Positions 35,481 to 44,436 are shown, counted from the stretch's first letter. The stretch is 64,000 bases of DNA from Sulfurovum sp. (GCF_015493435.1 NZ_WGDD01000054.1:1-64000), one strand, 5' to 3'. A program made the numbers and translations. The notes: generated from the sequence alone by a model not told the origin.

Positions 35481-35765
35481 ATGTTTTATGAAATTCACGA
35501 GACAAAAGTCAGTCTGCGCATCAAAGCACAGCCTGCGGCAAGCAAGAATGAATTTTGTGAAATCTATGGAGACGAGGCTATTAAAATACGTATCAAAGCA
35601 CCTGCGGTTGAAGGTGCGGCAAACAAAGAACTGGTGAAATTCCTTTCAAAAAGTTTTAAAGTCCCCAAAAGTGATATAATTTTCAAATCAGGACAGAACA
35701 GTAAAATTAAAATAGTTGAATTCCCACTCACTGACCTATTTGAAACATGGCTTGAAAAAATGTAG
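35481..35765 (+). CDS. YggU/DUF167-family protein
   Basis: 94 residues matching the small DUF167 family: VSLRIKAQPAASKNEFCEIYG, then IKIRIKAPAVEGAANKELVKFLSKSF and the basic KSDIIFKSGQNSKIKIVEF. Fold known (beta-beta-alpha), function not established. Ribosome binding site AAGGAC before the ATG. The next gene begins 58 bases past its stop. Divergent from the glycine-zipper lipoprotein. Confidence 0.85.
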   Translation: MFYEIHETKVSLRIKAQPAASKNEFCEIYGDEAIKIRIKAPAVEGAANKELVKFLSKSFKVPKSDIIFKSGQNSKIKIVEFPLTDLFETWLEKM

Positions 35766-35823
35766 GCTGCTGTTTCCTGATAGCACCGGTACAAATTATG
35801 ATGGATTCAAAATAAGGACAAAA

Positions 35824-36561
35824 ATGGCAACAGATAAAGCATACAAGATACTGGCGCAGCAGCAGGGTATCTCGAACAACAAAGCAAAAGAGCTAATAGA
35901 CAGAGGGCTTGTTTTTGTAGATGACCGCAAGGTCAAGATCGCGAGAGCAGAGATCAGTACGGAAACGAAGTTCCGGATCGAATATCCTGAGGATATAGAA
36001 ATACTCTACGAAGATGAAGATATCATTGCTGTGAACAAACCTGCACAGGTGGACAGTTATGAAATCCAGGATGCCATAGCTGGGGCGGAACTGCTGCACA
36101 GACTGGACAGAGATACTTCAGGTGTGCTCCTGCTGGGGCGGAATGAAGCCTTTATCAAACGTGCTATCGGTGAGTTCAAAAATCGGCGTGTGGAAAAACA
36201 TTATGTAGCATGGGTAGATGGTGTCGTATATGAAAAGATGGAAATAGATGAACCTATTTTTACCATTAAAAAAGGCAAGGCATTCTCTGTGATCGATCCG
36301 GTACGGGGAAAAAAAGCACATACAGTCGTGACTCCGGAAGAGATTCAGGGAAAAAAATCCAAAGTGCATATTGAAATCAGTACGGGAAGAACCCATCAAA
36401 TCAGAGTACATCTGGCACATGCAGGACACCCTGTTATAGGGGATGAACAGTACGGAAGCCAAACACAGGCCAAACGCATTTTGCTGCATTCTGCAAAGAT
36501 GAAAATACTTGATTATGAGTTCAATGCCAAAGAGCCCAAAGATATTGCGAGATATAAATAG
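35824..36561 (+). CDS. RluA-family pseudouridine synthase with S4 domain
   Basis: 245 residues. N-terminal S4 RNA-binding domain (KAYKILAQQQGISNNKAKELIDRGLVFVDDRKV) and RluA catalytic domain with HRLDRDTSGVLLLGRNE (catalytic Asp in RLDRDTSG), RGKKAHTVVTP, ISTGRTHQIRVHLAHAGHPVIGDEQYG. It isomerises uridine in rRNA or tRNA; the target cannot be read. Smaller than the E. coli RluC/D. ATG 35824 with AAGGA upstream; an in-frame ATG at 35716 lies in the preceding gene. In Campylobacter jejuni a pseudouridine synthase gene sits between waaA and ffh (recalled). Confidence 0.92.
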   Translation: MATDKAYKILAQQQGISNNKAKELIDRGLVFVDDRKVKIARAEISTETKFRIEYPEDIEILYEDEDIIAVNKPAQVDSYEIQDAIAGAELLHRLDRDTSGVLLLGRNEAFIKRAIGEFKNRRVEKHYVAWVDGVVYEKMEIDEPIFTIKKGKAFSVIDPVRGKKAHTVVTPEEIQGKKSKVHIEISTGRTHQIRVHLAHAGHPVIGDEQYGSQTQAKRILLHSAKMKILDYEFNAKEPKDIARYK

Positions 36562-36662
36562 CGGACAAGACATTTTGTATTATCATTTTTTACCAAAACC
36601 ATATCTCAAAATGATAAAATAAACAAAAAAACAACAAATCTGTTTTACTTTCATTAAAAAAC

Positions 36663-36692
36663 TTGACATTAGTAAATGTATACTGATATAAT
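36663..36692 (+). promoter_or_regulatory. Near-consensus sigma-70 promoter of the outer-membrane protein gene
   Basis: TTGACA (36663-36668), an 18-base spacer and TATAAT (36687-36692), both hexamers perfect. Start of transcription would be near 36699, giving a leader of about 30 bases before the ATG at 36729. This is the best promoter in the window and predicts high expression. Confidence 0.85.
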
Positions 36693-36728
36693 AGTTTGTG
36701 TAAATATTAAAAATAAAAAGGAATTACA

Positions 36729-37379
36729 ATGAAAAAATTAACTCTTTCATTAGCAGCAATTTTTGCCATGGGTACATTCGCAGTAGCGGGTGGGGATATC
36801 GCACCGGTAGAGCCAGTAGTTGAAGCACCAGTAATTGAATCAACAGGTACATTCTATCTTGGTCTTGGTTACGGTTATTTGGATCAGACGATGGATAACA
36901 TCAACAATGCCAATATTGATCTTGAAGCAGAAACAGACAATATACTGCTACAGGCAGGATACCAGTTCAATGAGTATATCGCTGTTGAAGGTAGATACTG
37001 GATCGGTGTGGGTGATGCAACATGGAGTGCAAGCCAAAACTATCTGGGTATAAAAGGAGATCTTTCAGGTGATTATTCAAGCTGGGGAATCTATGTAAAA
37101 CCAATGTATCCGGTAACTGATGCATTTAATGTATATGCATTGCTTGGTTATGCATCAACAACATTGGATACAGATGCGAATAATGGTTACTATTGGGATA
37201 CAGATGAGTTCTCTTGGGGGCTTGGTGCTGAATTCGGTGTGACTGATAATATCTTCATCTTTGCAGATTATGTCAACCTTGGTTCACCAGACAGTGTTAC
37301 ATGGGATCCAACAGGTACTGATGTAGATGTAGATGGTGACATCTATACAATCAACGTAGGTGTAACTTACAAGTTTTAA
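36729..37379 (+). CDS. Outer-membrane beta-barrel protein (OmpA/OprF-barrel type)
   Basis: 216 residues. Signal peptide cleaved near TFAVAG, an acidic Pro/Val/Glu spacer (PVEPVVEAPVIES), then eight predicted beta strands with alternating residues beginning TFYLGLGYGYLDQTM and ending YTINVGVTYKF; the final Phe is typical for BAM-dependent barrels. No C-terminal peptidoglycan-binding domain, so it is a small porin-like or adhesin-like barrel. Codon use is biased to abundant tRNA codons and the promoter is near perfect, so it may be a major outer-membrane protein. It stands between rluA-like and ffh, an insertion compared with Campylobacter. Confidence 0.85.
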   Translation: MKKLTLSLAAIFAMGTFAVAGGDIAPVEPVVEAPVIESTGTFYLGLGYGYLDQTMDNINNANIDLEAETDNILLQAGYQFNEYIAVEGRYWIGVGDATWSASQNYLGIKGDLSGDYSSWGIYVKPMYPVTDAFNVYALLGYASTTLDTDANNGYYWDTDEFSWGLGAEFGVTDNIFIFADYVNLGSPDSVTWDPTGTDVDVDGDIYTINVGVTYKF

Positions 37380-37387
37380 TCTACTGT

Positions 37388-37412
37388 AACATTCCGCAGT
37401 TTGCGGAATGTT
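37388..37412 (+). terminator. Terminator after the outer-membrane protein gene
   Basis: Perfect 10-base arms AACATTCCGC (37388-37397) and GCGGAATGTT (37403-37412), loop AGTTT, followed by a T/C-rich stretch GCTCTCTTCACTTTTTTC. It starts nine bases after the stop codon. Confidence 0.75.
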
Positions 37413-37563
37413 GCTCTCTTCACTTTTTTCATATTTTCTTCATACTTATTTTACAGAGATGACTTTTAACAGCCATAGGCATTTAAGCCCAAGTTAGATA
37501 AAATCGCATCAATCAAATATTAAAATTCTTAATTTTTATATCCTATTAAAGGGGTGATAAACA

Positions 37564-38922
37564 ATGTTCGATACATTAACCGACAGTTTTAAAAATGCCA
37601 TAGGCAAAATCCGTTTTCACGATGATGAGAAAGCACTTAAGAAAGCGACAACAGAGCTTAAAAAATCACTTCTCAAAGCAGATGTTCATCATAAGGTAGT
37701 GAAAGACCTTATCAGCAGTGTTGAGCTGGAAACGAAAAAGAACGGCGTGGGGAAAGACAGTTTCCTTAAAGCGCTTCAGGACAAACTGACTGATATTTTG
37801 ACCATAGAAGGTGCACCAAAGGGTTTTACCTTTGCATCCAAGCCTCCGACTGTTGTGTTGATGATCGGTCTTCAGGGGTCTGGTAAAACAACTACTACCG
37901 GAAAACTGGCCTACTTTCTCAAAGAACAGAAAAAGAAAAAAGTGCTTGTTGTTGCAGCAGACCTTCAGAGACTTGCTGCGGTTGAGCAGCTCAGGCAGAT
38001 CACTTCACAGATCGATGTTGATCTGGTAGCCGATGAGAATGCAAAACCTGAAGAGATCGTCAAAAGAGGATTAAAGAAAGCGGAAGATGAGCTTTATGAT
38101 GTCGTCCTCATAGATACAGCCGGTCGTCTGGCGATCGATGATGAACTTATGGATGAATTGGCCGGAGTGAAAAAAGTTGCTGATCCTGATGAACTTTTTT
38201 ATGTGGCTGATGCAATGACAGGGCAGGATGCAGTCAGAACGGCGCAGACATTTAAAGACAAGATCGGTATTACCGGTGTGATCCTTACAAAGTTCGATGG
38301 TGATTCCAAAGGGGGTGTAGCGCTTGGTCTGACACAGCAGGTAGGCGTACCGCTTCGTTTCATCGGTGCGGGTGAAAAAATGCCTGATCTTGAGCAGTTC
38401 ATCCCTGATCGTATCGTCAGTCGCCTGATGGGTGCGGGAGATGTGGAATCACTTGCAGAAAAAGCAGCAGCGGCCATAGACCCCAAAGAAGCCAAACGTA
38501 TGACGCAGAAGATCAAAAAGGGCCAGTTCAATTTTAATGACTTCCTCGATCAGATGGAGCAAATGAAAAAGCTTGGAAGCATGAAATCCATTATGGGCAT
38601 GATTCCCGGAATGGGCAACATGGCAAAGCAGATTGGTGATATGGACCTTGAGAATTCCGAAGAGATCAAAATGATCAAAGCGATGGTCTCTTCCATGACA
38701 CCCAAAGAAAGGGAGAACCCTGATTTGCTGAACAATACAAGAAAGCGAAGACTGGCAAAGGGTGCCGGACTGGAGCAAATGCATGTAAACCGCGTACTGA
38801 AGCAGTTCAAATCCGCTGCTAAGATGGCAAAGAAAATGTCGGGCAAGGGCGGTATGAAGCAAATGCAGGATATGATGAAGCAGATGCAGGGAGGCGGCGG
38901 TTTTCCCGGCATGACACGATAG
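37564..38922 (+). CDS. ffh: Signal recognition particle protein Ffh
   Basis: 452 residues. NG GTPase domain: LMIGLQGSGKTTTTGKLAYFL (P-loop), DLQRLAAVEQL (DxxR-type motif with D-L-Q-R), DTAGRLAIDDEL, TKFDGDSKGG; then the methionine-rich M domain (MKQMQDMMKQMQGGGGFPGM) that binds signal peptides and 4.5S RNA. It targets membrane proteins to SecYEG with FtsY. Start follows AAAGGGGTGA. First gene of the ffh-rpsP-khpA-rimM-trmD-rplS group conserved in the phylum. Symbol ffs RNA was not found nearby. Confidence 0.98.
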   Translation: MFDTLTDSFKNAIGKIRFHDDEKALKKATTELKKSLLKADVHHKVVKDLISSVELETKKNGVGKDSFLKALQDKLTDILTIEGAPKGFTFASKPPTVVLMIGLQGSGKTTTTGKLAYFLKEQKKKKVLVVAADLQRLAAVEQLRQITSQIDVDLVADENAKPEEIVKRGLKKAEDELYDVVLIDTAGRLAIDDELMDELAGVKKVADPDELFYVADAMTGQDAVRTAQTFKDKIGITGVILTKFDGDSKGGVALGLTQQVGVPLRFIGAGEKMPDLEQFIPDRIVSRLMGAGDVESLAEKAAAAIDPKEAKRMTQKIKKGQFNFNDFLDQMEQMKKLGSMKSIMGMIPGMGNMAKQIGDMDLENSEEIKMIKAMVSSMTPKERENPDLLNNTRKRRLAKGAGLEQMHVNRVLKQFKSAAKMAKKMSGKGGMKQMQDMMKQMQGGGGFPGMTR

Positions 38923-39193
38923 ATACGCCGCCTGTCTGTCCGATGGTAACAGAGGCAGGATGAAAAGATTTTGCTATGCACAGCAAGTACGATCGGAGCG
39001 GTAAACCTGTATCTTTTGGATTTTAATAAAAAATTTATATCTATTATGGTAAAATCGCGTTCCAAAAGAATTTACAAAGTTTTGATGAGTACTTTACGTC
39101 ATTAAAAAGTAGTTGTCAGAACTTGTTACAGAAGTGTATGGCTTTTCCTCGGGACATACGCAAGCAAAAGAAAAATATTATTAAGGATAGAAT

Positions 39194-39424
39194 ATGACAA
39201 TGATCAGAATGACAAGAATGGGTAGAAAAAAGAAGCCGTTTTACAGAATCGTAGTAACAGACAGCAGAAAAAGAAGAGATGGTGGTTGGATCGAAGCGAT
39301 CGGTCACTACAATCCGGTATCTGAAAACAAAGAGCTGACACTTGACGAAGAAAGACTGAACTACTGGCTTTCTGTAGGTGCACAAATGAGCCCGACTGTC
39401 AAAAGACTTGCAGGTAAAAAATAG
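39194..39424 (+). CDS. rpsP: Ribosomal protein bS16
   Basis: 76 residues. [19 protein letters not shown] and the following [17 protein letters not shown] are the S16 signature. Part of the 30S subunit, needed for assembly. ATG 39194 is used; AAGGATAG lies upstream. The 270-base gap after ffh contains a GGTAAAAT -10-like element (about 39047-39054), suggesting a separate promoter with a leader of about 135 bases. Confidence 0.97.
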   Translation: MTMIRMTRMGRKKKPFYRIVVTDSRKRRDGGWIEAIGHYNPVSENKELTLDEERLNYWLSVGAQMSPTVKRLAGKK

Positions 39425-39429
39425 TTTTA

Positions 39430-39672
39430 ATGGTCAGAGATTTTCTTCTTGCCTATACCAAGCTTCTCGTGAACAATCCGGAGGATATTTCTCTGGAGAT
39501 CAAAGAAGTGGATGAAGGTTTCGATGAGATCACTATTTTTGCGAACAGTGAAGATATTGGTAAACTCATCGGCAAAGAGGGAAGAATGATCAATTCCATC
39601 AAAACAGTCATCTCCGGCTGTAAAGCAAAAGGCGGTAAAAACTACCGTGTCAATGTCAAAGCGGCAGGCTGA
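39430..39672 (+). CDS. khpA: KH-domain RNA-binding protein KhpA
   Basis: 80 residues. A single KH domain with the GxxG loop in GKLIGKEGRMINSIKTVI and an N-terminal helix (VRDFLLAYTKLLVNNPEDI). KhpA forms heterodimers with KhpB in other bacteria and binds many small RNAs. The conserved rpsP-khpA-rimM order supports the call. It starts six bases after rpsP. Confidence 0.93.
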   Translation: MVRDFLLAYTKLLVNNPEDISLEIKEVDEGFDEITIFANSEDIGKLIGKEGRMINSIKTVISGCKAKGGKNYRVNVKAAG

Positions 39673-39683
39673 GACAGAACGCC

Positions 39684-40208
39684 ATGAATGAAAAATTTTT
39701 TATCGCTCAGATTGGGCGGACCGTAGGACTGTGGGGTGACTTGAAATTCCATCTTCATACGGATTTTCCAGAACAGTTCAAAGTGGGAAACAGCTATCAT
39801 AGCAGCCGTGGCGAACTGACTATTTCTGACATCAACTTCAAACGCGGTACCATTCGTTTCCAGGGCTATGAGAGTATCGATGCGGCCAAAAAACTGACCA
39901 ATACAAAACTTTATGCTGATGAAACGCAGACCAAAAAGAACTGTACTCTTGAAAAAGGACAGCATTTCTGGTTCGACGTGATCGGCTGTACGGTAAAGCA
40001 GGATGATGAGGTACTGGGTGTGGTCGATGATATTCAGCGTTTGGCGGATGTTGATTATCTTTCAGTGAAGACGGATAAAGTGCTGGTAGACAGCGGACTT
40101 CCCAAAAATTTCCTGATCCCCTATATCGACCGTTATGTGATCAAAACGGATGAAGAAACAAAAACCGTCTATACGCAGGATGCCAAAGACATTTTAAAGG
40201 CAAGTTGA
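39684..40208 (+). CDS. rimM: Ribosome maturation factor RimM
   Basis: 174 residues: N-terminal RimM barrel ([26 protein letters not shown]) and C-terminal PRC-barrel ([25 protein letters not shown]...[24 protein letters not shown]). Assists 30S head assembly, binding S19. Its stop overlaps the trmD start by one base (TGATG), pointing to translational coupling. Confidence 0.95.
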   Translation: MNEKFFIAQIGRTVGLWGDLKFHLHTDFPEQFKVGNSYHSSRGELTISDINFKRGTIRFQGYESIDAAKKLTNTKLYADETQTKKNCTLEKGQHFWFDVIGCTVKQDDEVLGVVDDIQRLADVDYLSVKTDKVLVDSGLPKNFLIPYIDRYVIKTDEETKTVYTQDAKDILKAS

Positions 40209-40903
40209 TGCGTTTCTCCTTTGTCACACTTTTCCCCAATATCGTTGAGGGATATTTCTCCGACTCTATCCTGAAACGTGCTGTCGATGACGGGAAGATT
40301 TCCATTGACTTTTACAATCCCCGTGATTTTACTACAGACAAACACAGGCGTGTGGATGCACCGATGATCGGTGGCGGGGCGGGAATGCTCATGACACCGC
40401 AGCCGTTGATGGACACGCTTTCAAAGATAAAGAGTGACTCTCCCGAAGCGCATATTGTTTTCCTTTCTCCGGTAGCAAAACCTTTTCAGCAGAATGATGC
40501 AAAACGTTTGGCGAAAAAGAAACATATCGTTTTTGTCAGCGGGCGTTACGAGGGAATCGACGAACGTGTGATAGAAGCATATGCCGATGAGCTTTTTTCC
40601 ATCGGTGACTTCATTTTGACTGGCGGAGAGCTGGCAAGTATGGTGGTTTGTGACGCTATTGCAAGAAACGTGAAAGGGGTGCTGGGAAACAGTGTCTCCC
40701 TTGAAGTAGAAAGCTTTGAGTCCTCACTGCTGGAAGCCCCCTCATTCACGAAACCGCTGAATTATGAAAATAATGAAGTTGTTTCAGAGTTCTTAAAGGG
40801 TAATCATAGTAAAATCACGGACTTAAAAAGAGGGTTGGCTTTGTGCAAAACAAAGTTTTTTAGACCAGACTTATACAAAAAAGGTATAACCAATGAGAAA
40901 TAA
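40208..40903 (+). CDS. trmD: tRNA (guanine-N1-)-methyltransferase TrmD
   Basis: 231 residues. SPOUT-fold methylase making m1G37 in tRNAs, needed to prevent frameshifting. Seen: [55 protein letters not shown] and [22 protein letters not shown] in the trefoil knot. The last 11 bases overlap rplS. ATG 40208 overlaps the rimM stop; the preceding in-frame TTG is not needed. Confidence 0.97.
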   Translation: MRFSFVTLFPNIVEGYFSDSILKRAVDDGKISIDFYNPRDFTTDKHRRVDAPMIGGGAGMLMTPQPLMDTLSKIKSDSPEAHIVFLSPVAKPFQQNDAKRLAKKKHIVFVSGRYEGIDERVIEAYADELFSIGDFILTGGELASMVVCDAIARNVKGVLGNSVSLEVESFESSLLEAPSFTKPLNYENNEVVSEFLKGNHSKITDLKRGLALCKTKFFRPDLYKKGITNEK

Positions 40904-41252
40904 ATACATTGAAAGCTTTGAAAAAGCACAGTTGGAAAACAGAAATATTCCCGAATTCAGAGCGGGTGACACTGTAAGAGTAGCCGTAAGAATTAAAGAA
41001 GGCAGTAAAGAAAGAGTTCAGAATTATGAAGGTCTTTGTATCGCGATCAGAGGTCAGGGTACAGGCAGAACTTTCATGGTAAGAAAAATGGGAGCGAACT
41101 CCGTAGGCGTAGAGAGAATCTTCCCGCTTTACTCAGATTCCATTGAAAGCATTGAAGTACTTAGAAAAGGTAGAGTAAGAAGAGCGAAGCTGTTCTATCT
41201 TAGAGAGCTCAAAGGTAAAGCCGCAAGAATCAAAGAACTGCGTAGAAAATAG
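40893..41252 (+). CDS. rplS: Ribosomal protein bL19
   Basis: 119 residues: [30 protein letters not shown] and [40 protein letters not shown] are the L19 signature. Located at the 30S-50S interface. Overlaps the trmD 3' end by 11 bases and closes the operon; a weak hairpin follows. Confidence 0.98.
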   Translation: MRNKYIESFEKAQLENRNIPEFRAGDTVRVAVRIKEGSKERVQNYEGLCIAIRGQGTGRTFMVRKMGANSVGVERIFPLYSDSIESIEVLRKGRVRRAKLFYLRELKGKAARIKELRRK

Positions 41253-41268
41253 TCCTTTTGCCCGACTT

Positions 41269-41293
41269 GCACGCATCTTTGTGGGATGGGTGC
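41269..41293 (+). terminator. Possible terminator after rplS
   Basis: GCACGCATC (41269-41277) pairs with GATGGGTGC (41285-41293) with one mismatch over a 7-base loop. It lies 17 bases past the rplS stop at the end of the operon. A clear T-run is missing, so the call is tentative. Confidence 0.4.
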
Positions 41294-41426
41294 GGTCATT
41301 TACTTACGTAAACTCCCTTACCCAAACCCACAAACCTGCATACAATTCGAACAAAATCATCTATTTTCTATTACATTCTAACAACTTTCTTCAATTTGAT
41401 AAATATCCAAACTTATCAGAATCAGC

Positions 41427-41432
41427 TATAAT
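41427..41432 (+). promoter_or_regulatory. -10 box before the membrane protein pair
   Basis: TATAAT followed by TTTTTTCC, 36 bases upstream of the ATG at 41468. The -35 region is not clear. It would drive the two co-directional membrane proteins at 41468 and 42046. Confidence 0.45.
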
Positions 41433-41467
41433 ATTTTTTCCAAACATATACTGAGGATCTTATTGGC

Positions 41468-42043
41468 ATGTTATCAACTATGAAACAGAAAATCATAACA
41501 CTGCTGCAACTGCTGCTGGTCATCATCTTTATACTCTTTGAAGAGATCATATGGGAGGGGGTCGCCTATCCTGTCTACAAGTATGTACATTCGCTGAAGA
41601 TTCTGCAGAAAGTGGAAGCGAAGCTGCATGCGGTTAACCGCTATGTCATTCTGGTCATTTTCGTGGTGATGCTGGCCTTTGTGGAGGCTTTTGGAGTGTA
41701 TGCGGGGTATATGTTCGTCAGCGGGCATGTGCTTACAGGGCTTGTACTTTACCTTTTCAAGATTCCTATTGCCGCCTTCACCTTCTGGATGTTCCGTGTG
41801 ACCGAAGACAAACTGATGCGCTTTGGCTGGTTCAAGTGGATTTACGGGAAGATCATGGCTTTCATAGACTGGATCAAGACCCTGGATATCTATCGTGATA
41901 CGATGACAAAGATCAGGGGGATGAAAGAGCGCATCAAAGTTTGGATCAGGGCAGTTAAAATACAATATTTTTCCCGGGAATCCCCTTTTGTTGTGCACAT
42001 GAAAAAACTTTACCGCAGCATGAAACAGCTATTGAAGCAGTAA
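41468..42043 (+). CDS. Integral membrane protein of unknown function
   Basis: 191 residues. Three hydrophobic segments (LLQLLLVIIFILFEEIIW; YVILVIFVVMLAFVEAFGVYAGYMF; LTGLVLYLFKIPIAAFTFWMF), followed by a basic amphipathic C-terminal part (KIRGMKERIKVWIRAVKIQYFSR). The acidic EEIIWEGVAYPVYKYV in the first membrane region is notable. No recognised motif. It is followed after two bases by a second membrane protein with a similar style, so the two are probably a unit. Start is ATG 41468 or the ATG at 41480. Confidence 0.5.
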   Translation: MLSTMKQKIITLLQLLLVIIFILFEEIIWEGVAYPVYKYVHSLKILQKVEAKLHAVNRYVILVIFVVMLAFVEAFGVYAGYMFVSGHVLTGLVLYLFKIPIAAFTFWMFRVTEDKLMRFGWFKWIYGKIMAFIDWIKTLDIYRDTMTKIRGMKERIKVWIRAVKIQYFSRESPFVVHMKKLYRSMKQLLKQ

Positions 42044-42045
42044 CG

Positions 42046-42996
42046 ATGGGAAAACGTCCGGTCTGGTTCTGGCTTTTTACAGCACTGGTCATTGTTACAG
42101 GGCTTATGGTTGAAATCAACCCGGTTCGTGAGATACTCAGGCAGTGGATCTTGGATTTTTATGCCTTTTCCAAAGAGAACCTCGTCGCCATATTGACTGC
42201 ATTTTTTCTTGTCAAGGGCAAGTTCATTCTTAAGATCTTTCTCAAAAAAATCCTCTTCCTTTCTGCAACAGGATTGGGAAAACGCTACCTGATTGAACGT
42301 GTATTTACCTATCATTTCAAGATACACTTTCTAAACCATATCGCTCTGGACCTGAAACGCCTTTCAAGTCATATCAAAAAGAATTTTATGTCCTTTTCCC
42401 TTAGCAAAAAAATTATGGCAGGGTTCGCCTTTCTGGGTTCGCTGGGTTATGTGGGAAAATTCATGGGTACGATGTTGGCATTCAAAGTTTTTGTAGCAAA
42501 AATATGGAGTTTCCTGCTGGCCGTGGCGTTGAAAGCGGGTACTTCTATCCTCTATTTTTTCACTGATTATATCTGGGGAAGCTGGCTTGCGCCCGTCATT
42601 GAAGTTGTGATCTTTTCATGGCTTTTGGCTTTGCTGGAGAAAGTACCTTTTCTTACGGGCAGTATCCGTTGGATGTATCAAAAAATACGGTTTCTTTTTA
42701 CCTGGTTCGAAGAAACGATTGGAAAACTTTTTCATTACCCTGTACAGCGCAGTCTGCAGTGGCTTCTCAAGCAGACACGCCTGCTGATCTATAAATTTAT
42801 CGGGTACAAAAGAGTGCCTGCCTATCAACAGTTGAGAGAGCTTCGTGCCTTTGAACCGAACAGACAGCAGCAGTTGAAACAAAAAAGAGCAGATCGGAAA
42901 AAGAAAAAGGGAGAACGGATTTCGAGGTATCGAAAGTTTAAAGAGAAGAGATCGCAAGGGGCTGTGCCCGCACAGCACCAGGCAAGATCACTCTAA
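42046..42996 (+). CDS. Integral membrane protein of unknown function with basic tail
   Basis: 316 residues. N-terminal hydrophobic segment (FWLFTALVIVTGLMVEI), two further segments around 145-215 (FLLAVALKAGTSILYFF; LAPVIEVVIFSWLLALL), and a very basic C-terminal region (KQKRADRKKKKGERISRYRKFKEKRSQG). Motif YFFTDYIWGSWLAPVIEVVI resembles the EEIIW-type segment of its neighbour. No family recognised. The last four bases overlap convergently with smpB. Co-transcribed with 41468. Confidence 0.5.
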   Translation: MGKRPVWFWLFTALVIVTGLMVEINPVREILRQWILDFYAFSKENLVAILTAFFLVKGKFILKIFLKKILFLSATGLGKRYLIERVFTYHFKIHFLNHIALDLKRLSSHIKKNFMSFSLSKKIMAGFAFLGSLGYVGKFMGTMLAFKVFVAKIWSFLLAVALKAGTSILYFFTDYIWGSWLAPVIEVVIFSWLLALLEKVPFLTGSIRWMYQKIRFLFTWFEETIGKLFHYPVQRSLQWLLKQTRLLIYKFIGYKRVPAYQQLRELRAFEPNRQQQLKQKRADRKKKKGERISRYRKFKEKRSQGAVPAQHQARSL

Positions 42997-43454
42997 TACG
43001 AGCGGTTCTTCATCGCCGACTTGGCTTCCCGGTCGAGTGTTTTGGCTTTGAGATCAGCCCGCTTGTCATGCAGTTTTTTTCCTTTGGCAATGGCAATGCT
43101 CACTTTGGCGTAGTTTCGCTCATTGAAATAGATCATCAGAGGTACGATGGTCAGGCCGTCTTTATGCACTTTCACATAGAGCTTTTCAAGCTGTTTCTTG
43201 TGCAACAGCAGTTTTCTGGGGGTACGGGTATCCGGAGTAAAGTATTTGTTGGCTGTTTCAAGATGGGCAATATGGGCATTCATGAGGTAAAGTTCACCTT
43301 TGATAAAGCGGCAGAAGGCATCGGCAAGATTGGCACGTCTGGCCCTCAGTGCTTTAACCTCGCTTCCCTGCAGTACAATACCTGCTTCAAATTTTTCGAG
43401 TATCTCGTAATCATGTTTGGCTTTTTTATTCTGTGCTACGATATTGATGGCCAA
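42993..43454 (-). CDS. smpB: tmRNA-binding protein SmpB
   Basis: 153 residues. Binds tmRNA and directs trans-translation on stalled ribosomes. Seen: KKAKHDYEILEKFEAGIVLQGSEVKALR, FIKGELYLMNAHI, RKLLLHKKQLEKLY, LTIVPLMIYFNERNYAKVSIAIAKGKKLHDKR. The TTG at 43454 is chosen as start: AAAGG is six bases upstream and the resulting length is usual. An upstream TTG at 43502 would be within the promoter (TATAAT at 43482-43487, minus strand). The ssrA gene itself is not seen. Confidence 0.95.
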   Translation of the reverse strand: MAINIVAQNKKAKHDYEILEKFEAGIVLQGSEVKALRARRANLADAFCRFIKGELYLMNAHIAHLETANKYFTPDTRTPRKLLLHKKQLEKLYVKVHKDGLTIVPLMIYFNERNYAKVSIAIAKGKKLHDKRADLKAKTLDREAKSAMKNRSY

Positions 43455-43481
43455 TGTCTGCCTTTGTGCTATTTTTCCCGA

Positions 43482-43487
43482 ATTATA
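43482..43487 (-). promoter_or_regulatory. -10 box of smpB
   Basis: TATAAT on the minus strand, 28 bases upstream of the TTG start at 43454; its position argues against the longer frame starting at 43502. Confidence 0.5.
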
Positions 43488-43534
43488 GCATACAATATTC
43501 AAACACTTTGAATGTAATCATGTTATGATGTCAC

Positions 43535-43759
43535 ATGGAAAAGAATGAACACAGGAACAACCCGCTGCACGGCATCAAGCTCAAGCAGATACTCAATGAA
43601 CTGGTAGATAAATTCGGCTGGGATGAACTGGGGGAGCGTATTAATATCCGCTGTTTCAAACATGACCCTTCAATCAACTCCTGTCTGAAGTTCCTTCGCA
43701 GAACACCCTGGGCGCGTACGAAAGTGGAAAATCTTTATGTTAATGCAATCGTGAAATAG
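43535..43759 (+). CDS. VF530-like (DUF2132) small DNA-binding-like protein
   Basis: 74 residues. [60 protein letters not shown] matches the VF530/DUF2132 family, a small helical protein whose solution structure shows DNA-binding similarity; biological role not established. Eight bases ahead of the Crp/Fnr regulator gene, so they probably share a transcript. Confidence 0.85.
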   Translation: MEKNEHRNNPLHGIKLKQILNELVDKFGWDELGERINIRCFKHDPSINSCLKFLRRTPWARTKVENLYVNAIVK

Positions 43760-43767
43760 GAGAAGAG

Positions 43768-44436
43768 ATGTCAAAATACGAGTTGCTTCCCTTCTCCGGT
43801 TTGGATGAGATGACCGTCGGCGAGATCAGCCGCCATACCAAACGTATCCTGTTCAAGAAAGGCGAAACGCTTTTCACGCAGGGTGAACTGATGCACTACT
43901 TTTACATTGTGCTCAGAGGGAAGATCAAGAGTTACCAGCTGAACCTGAAGAATGCCAAAGAGCAGACGATCTTCATTTTTCGTGAAGGTGATATGTTCGA
44001 TACTATCGTATTGCTTGACGGTAAGGAACATGATATTATGTATGAAGCACTGGAAGAGAGCGAAGTGCTTCAGATGCCTATAGAATTCGTCAGAGAGCTC
44101 ATCAGCACCAATAAGGAGTTCAATAGCAAATTCTTCCCCTATCTGGCCCAGCAGATGCGCCAGATGGAAGAGTTGGCAACGGACCTTTCTCTCTACAGTA
44201 CTTCAGAACGTCTCATCAAGCTCCTTTTGCAGAACCTTGACCCCAATAATATCATGAAATACAATCTTATTCAGGGACTTTCCCATACCGAGATTGCCAA
44301 GCTTATAGGCACGGTACGTCATGTGGTCGAACGGCATCTCAAAGCGCTTAAAGAAGATGGTGTCATTGAGGTGAAGAACAAAAAACTCCAAATTCTTGAT
44401 GCCAGAAAGCTTCTTGACAAAATCAACCTTTTTTAG
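43768..44436 (+). CDS. Crp/Fnr-family transcription regulator
   Basis: 222 residues. N-terminal cyclic-nucleotide-binding-type beta roll (KGETLFTQGELMHYFYIVLRGKIKSYQL...FREGDMFDTIVLLDGKEHD), dimerisation helix and C-terminal winged helix-turn-helix (GLSHTEIAKLIGTVRHVVERHLKALKEDGVIEVKNKKLQILD). No Cys is present, so it cannot carry an FNR-type iron-sulfur cluster; the cAMP-binding Arg/Ser-Ala residues of CRP are not seen either. Ligand may be haem or none. Downstream lies a perfect palindrome before two hsp20 genes, a plausible target. Transcribed with the VF530-like gene. Confidence 0.85.
   Translation: MSKYELLPFSGLDEMTVGEISRHTKRILFKKGETLFTQGELMHYFYIVLRGKIKSYQLNLKNAKEQTIFIFREGDMFDTIVLLDGKEHDIMYEALEESEVLQMPIEFVRELISTNKEFNSKFFPYLAQQMRQMEELATDLSLYSTSERLIKLLLQNLDPNNIMKYNLIQGLSHTEIAKLIGTVRHVVERHLKALKEDGVIEVKNKKLQILDARKLLDKINLF

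Noticed and set aside
38923-39193. 4.5S (SRP) RNA or another RNA gene between ffh and rpsP
   Set aside because: No long self-complementary hairpin with the conserved GGAA/AGCAGC-type loops was found; the gap reads as a promoter and leader.
43482-43502. Longer SmpB starting at TTG 43502
   Set aside because: The extra codons contain the TATAAT promoter element, have no family match, and a properly spaced AAAGG precedes the TTG at 43454.
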